The translations under genes and the position numbers were made by a program. Positions 60,131 to 64,000 of a stretch of DNA of 64,000 nt are shown here, in pieces. The stretch comes from Polytrichum commune (taxonomy: Eukaryota > Streptophyta > Polytrichopsida > Polytrichales > Polytrichaceae). Within the stretch, counting starts at the first letter, position 1. The number at the start of each line of letters is the position of its first letter. Location of the stretch: positions 33,726,001 to 33,790,000 of the forward strand of contig OX485804.1 in the NCBI GenBank assembly GCA_950295325.1. The letters are read 5' to 3'. The notes beneath the pieces are model-generated. The model was given only the letters and a program-made list of their open reading frames with translations. It was not told where the DNA came from and did not search any database.

Positions 60131-60834
60131 CCATGATAGCGTTCAATTATTTAGTAATTGAAATCATTTAAAATATTAAATTAAATAACTATGAGTTACG
60201 TTATACTTAACATTTATATATATGATGTTTTTACTTTATGTTCTTTTACTTTAATATATTGCTTTTATATTTAATATACATTTTTATTGGACCTTTTGCT
60301 GGCCCCCCTTCCGGTGATCCCATTCCACCACCTTGTTCCCTCCGACCAACCATTGAAAAAACCTCCAACAGTGTCAGACTGAAAAAGTCAAGTTTTGGAG
60401 GGTGGAAAAATTGCACACCAAGCTGCCGTCCAAGGCACCTAGGATGGCGTGACCGGCAGTGGGTTTAGGGTTGCCGGGAGGGCGGTGGCGGCTGTACCGG
60501 GACCCGCCCCGGCCACCTGCCGTTGGCGTGGCCGTTGGGGGGAACGGTGGAGATGGCCTAAAGGTAGAGCCAACTTGTATTCGATCTCCTCGAGTCTTTG
60601 GGAAGCCTCTTGTCAAAACGTCATTGCAAGAAGGGCCAAACTCCCATGCAAGGATCTCTTTTCAAGCATGGATACAGAAAAGTGGTGCAATGGACATATT
60701 AATGGACATTTTCCACCTATACAAAATGTTTTTATGGCTAATATGCTATGCCACTCAAATTCAATGTTGGTGTGATGGGTTTGCTTATTATGATATGGTT
60801 GGTGTCTAAACAAGAACTTGTAGAAGTCAATTTA

Positions 60835-61442
60835 GGTAGATGAGGTTAATTCGGTCAGCTTATTTAATCGGACACCTATTTCTAGCTCCTAATAGATGAT
60901 ATATTTTCTTTAATTTGGTGTGAGTAATACATGGTTACCGTGTAATACATGGTTACCGTTTGCCGCCTTGATTATATTTGGTGCTATCTTGCAAGCTATG
61001 ACATGCTTGATTTTTGTGTCCAAGATGGGCAAATTAGGAGGCGGCATGCGGTTGTGAGGTGTTGACCAACTTGTATTGTGGGCATTCTATAATGAAAAAA
61101 CAATTTGACAACACTTTATCTCACATGTGACCACTTTAGAGACATGACACATCCAATATTGGCATTAAACTTAGTATTCATTGGCAAATGACCCATGTAG
61201 GATTTGCTAATGATGTTTTCCACTTACACAACATTAAATGATAAAAGAGTTTCCCCTATAATACCACATTGGAAAGTAGAGAATCTTTGATTCTAGAGCC
61301 TAGATCAACACCTTCCCCAACTTTGATTTTAACGATTTGAAACTTGATCAACAATTGCTAACTTATTCAAGTTTCTCATGCTCAAATCCATCGGTTGGAT
61401 GATTCCACAGAGTTGGAGGTGTCCACATTAACCTCATCTACC
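60835..61442 (-). mobile_element. GGTAGATGAGGTTAAT element (copy 2)
   Basis: A 608-bp element with perfect 16-bp TIRs GGTAGATGAGGTTAAT and a perfect TTA duplication (60832-60834, 61443-61445). Its interior is the inverted counterpart of 39117-39765. An 18-bp direct repeat (GTAATACATGGTTACCGT) sits near 60926-60960. Confidence 0.87.
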
Positions 61443-63000
61443 TTAGAGGTAGCTTGAATTTGTGGTGCCCTATAAGAGCATAATCACCCATCATGTAACA
61501 AACTCAATAATCAAGGGGGGGGGGGGGGGGGGGGGGGAGATTATTAGTAAGGACTTATGTCTTGTGGCCAACCCCAACTAAAACCTACAGTCGTTTACCA
61601 TCAACGGAACTGCCAACCTTGGGATTTGTCCATCCAGTGTCCGGGGAGATTTTTGGGCATAATCGGTCCAAATCCTAGTGTTTCCAAGTCCAACCACTTA
61701 CATGTTGTGATCTTTCAATTTTTTTTCATTAATTTGACGTATATTCCATACATTCTTCTAAAGTGATCAGTAAAGTTCCTAAAGTTTTGAACTTCAACCG
61801 GTTATTTCTCAAACTTAACTGGTTCATCTGTAAATAACAGTTGGTTCTCCCCATTCATTACGTCCATCATAACATTTTAGTCTACTTGACTATCAAACTG
61901 CCCGAATTTGGCTTGCCCATTTGCTTGAGACATACAAAATTTCGAAGGCACCCACCCAAAATTCAAGGTATCCAACATTCTATAGCTAGCTGTGAGCATT
62001 GAAGCAATCAAACACGTAAAAACACAAATAACTAAGAAATCAAAGTATAAATTGGTAAAAAAATCTAAAAAATATATGTGAACAACAACTGCCTACATAA
62101 TACTAGAATGGTTGATATGTAAGCGAAAATTCTACAAGAATATCACAAAATATCTCTAAATTACAAAACAAGCTACAACTCATGTCAAATGAGGACACAT
62201 GATGTTGGCCATGGCAATCTTTTTGAGCTTCAACATATCTCTCTCACCCCAAATTTGAGTATCTTGATTTTTTCCAACGAATAAGTCATTGACCTATATG
62301 TGGGGACTTCAATTCTATCTAGGTTAATCCGTTGATACACCTTTGATATACCTAAATTTTATGAGGTCTATGTGAAACCTCAATGATTGCTTGAATGTTA
62401 TGCAGTTAAAATATGATGGAAAAATCAAATATATGATTTTTGATGTTAGATCTATATACATAAGTGTTGAATAAAATGAAATGAAATTGATCTTGACGTC
62501 CATGAAGCCGAAAAGGCTAATTATGGGACTGAAAGTACATCAAGATGGTTTCAAACCAACTAATTTTTTAGAGTGGCAAAGTGCAACAACCTCTGTGAGA
62601 TAGTGAATAGTAATCAAACATCTATTATACTACTATCATAATCAACTATGCAATTTCTATCGGAGGATCTTACCATAGAATCCTATCATAGGATCCAACA
62701 TGTCGTAATTTTGGACTTGGACTTCAGTCGTCCAATTTTACTTAAACATCAATGTCCCTTGATTTGGATTCACTAACCATCGTGTGTGCCATATTTATCT
62801 TCGGAGCGGTGGGGTAGTCAAAAAAAGTGACCATTCAAGCCCCATCTACCTTAGTAAACCCTAAACCAAACCAATCCAAATTTTGCACCTCCCATGCGAA
62901 TGGGAAGATGCCAAGCTTGGGGTCCAAGAAACGCACTTTTGCCCACATACCCCCCATCGAATCATTCGGAAATGACTTACCTTGCGTTGTGGCGCAGGCG
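61443..63000. other. gene-free stretch with G23 tract
   Basis: A pure run of 23 G lies at 61515-61537. A diverged third copy of the intron-7 tandem unit lies at about 62335-62480. I see no gene. Confidence 0.5.
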
Positions 63001-63600
63001 GATCCAAAGCTTTGCTTGCCAATCACTTCAAGTACCTTGCAAAATTTCTTAATTCTCCGGCGCCGCTGGCTGGCTATTTTAAGAGCGTTGTGATCCTCAA
63101 TGCTCACGGTAGTATGGGACGCTGCACCAGTAACTTATATTCAATCCTCACCATCCCGGCAGCTTCCGGAAGTTCCGCCACTGTCACAACTTAAATTTAT
63201 ACAAAGTTCATCCTCACTCACTCAGAGCTGCTTCCGTGGAGTAAAATTAACCCGGGGCTTGAGCTTTGAGGCGAGGGTTAACTTGCAACACCGGGTCCCA
63301 ATGGATTCACCGGATCATTGACTGTCGAGTCCGGGAGTAGAGTACTTTTTTGTATGCAAGTTTTTATTAAATTTGTGATTTGACATTAAGGTGGATGGGT
63401 TTTATTTTGCGTTTGGGAATCACATGAGTCGGTGACAGTATTTAAGGCGCTGTGCGAGATTCATTTAGCGTTTCTTGCAAGTTGTTGCCATTTCGTCATT
63501 TGATTGTTACGCAGCTCGCCGCCTTTACCTTCAACGTCCAGATCGTTCCTTTTTCTTTTTGTGTGGATATATTACGAGGTGAGTAACTTTCGTCAGTGCC
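63001..63600. promoter_or_regulatory. possible divergent promoter and two first exons
   Basis: On the minus strand, TATAAATTTAAG (about 63199-63188) lies upstream of a GC-richer segment that runs to a perfect donor (GCAAG|GTAAGTC, exon end near 62983). On the plus strand, TATTTAAGG near 63439 precedes a leader-like segment ending in ACGAG|GTGAGTAAC (exon end 63578). The two TATA-like boxes are about 240 bp apart and face away from each other. No conserved protein is seen in either exon. Confidence 0.3.
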
Positions 63601-63654
63601 AAACCTCCTGCTCTCTTGAAAGGAAATGAAATGAAATGAATTGCAGGTTTCGAC

Positions 63655-63789
63655 ATGTTATCCAAGGGCATTGCATGTTCGATCCAGAGAGATAGTCACG
63701 TAGTTGTTGCAAAAAGCAGGCGCAAACTGATTTATTCTTTTGCAAAAATCTTAAAAGCTCGTTGGGGATTTGCGGTTCTTGGAAAGGAG
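63655..63789 (+). CDS. possible first coding exon of a gene running off the window
   Basis: After an acceptor-like TTGCAG (63641-63646), an ATG at 63655 opens a frame reading MLSKGIACSIQRDSHVVV and on to a basic stretch (KSRRK) and ILKARWGFAVLGKE. It ends at a possible donor GAG|GTACTT at 63790; unspliced, the frame stops at 63819. The basic, hydroxylated N-terminus could be an organelle-targeting peptide. I do not recognise it, and chance is a real alternative. Confidence 0.2.
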
Positions 63790-64000
63790 GTACTTGCAAA
63801 TTCACATACATTTGTTTAGCCGGTGCCTCTGTGATGGGTTTGTGATGTCCTTGGGTTGGGAGGACCTCTATATTTGAGCAATCCAAAAATCTCCTAACCG
63901 TTGCAAGCCCGTCACAAATATGTGTTGGAAGTATGTGCTTTTGATGTGAAGTGTAGGGATATATTTACATGCTTCAGGAGACAAGAAGGTGACATCGTCG

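Larger units (their letters stand above)
58460..60558. mobile_element. 2.1-kb composite TIR element, Harbinger-like ends
   Basis: Left end GGGCATCGCCACCCATTCCC and right end, reversed, GGCCATCTCCACCGTTCCCC are related. Both lie in unusually GC-rich blocks (58460-58680 and 60290-60558) and are flanked by TAA (58457-58459, 60559-60561). From left to right the interior holds a GC-rich arm, a captured piece of a Tigger transposase (58681-58833), four tandem ~350-bp units, an AT-rich stretch and the other GC-rich arm. No transposase of its own is present, so it must be mobilised in trans. Confidence 0.75.

Overview
The window is nuclear DNA of a land plant. It is AT-rich, has multi-exon genes with GT-AG introns of 100 to 3,000 bp, short CCCTAAA-type telomere-like tracts and a dense load of small terminal-inverted-repeat elements. 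The two recognisable genes are plant-type (FAN1 with UBZ4 + HIRAN + VRR-NUC; an endosomal NHX5/6 exchanger). The clade cannot be fixed from sequence alone; long repeat-filled introns and pogo/Tigger-like transposase relics would fit a seedless plant, but that is only a guess.

Three genes could be assembled exon by exon with consistent splice phases. (1) FAN1-like nuclease, + strand, 9966-20839, 16 coding exons, 1140 aa. (2) A multi-pass membrane protein of a family I do not recognise, - strand, 25989-38610, 11 coding exons, 575 aa. (3) An NHX5/NHX6-type cation/H+ antiporter, + strand, 47241-56760, 20 coding exons, 523 aa. Two of the antiporter's introns have the AT-AC ends and branch-point motifs of the minor U12 spliceosome. 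The genes are independent: DNA repair, unknown membrane function, endosomal pH/ion balance. At the right end (about 63.0-63.8 kb) are weak signs of two divergent first exons.

Region by region: 1-9965 is gene-free and repeat-derived, with a 44-bp perfect inverted repeat (2618-2748), a deleted pogo/Tigger element with perfect TIRs (5542-6557) and several MITEs. 9966-20839 is FAN1, with MITEs and local duplications in its introns. 20840-25988 holds LTR-like duplicated segments and a decayed pogo-like transposase (about 23.2-24.4 kb, - strand). 25989-38610 is the membrane gene, where nearly every intron carries a MITE or tandem duplication. 38611-47240 is intergenic, with a three-layer nest of elements (40045-41317). 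47241-56760 is the antiporter. 56761-64000 is intergenic, with a 2.1-kb composite element (58460-60558) whose core is four tandem copies of a ~350-bp unit, each built around a ~67-nt hairpin.

Most small elements fall into a few families sharing 3-bp TTA/TAA target duplications and TIRs starting AGGTA or GGGYC, which is PIF/Harbinger-like behaviour. I found no tRNA, rRNA or CRISPR array, and no evidence of an entirely new biological system. The most unusual items are the two AT-AC introns beside micro-exons, the hairpin-satellite composite element, the unrecognised membrane protein, and a cysteine-containing insertion between the catalytic motifs of FAN1.
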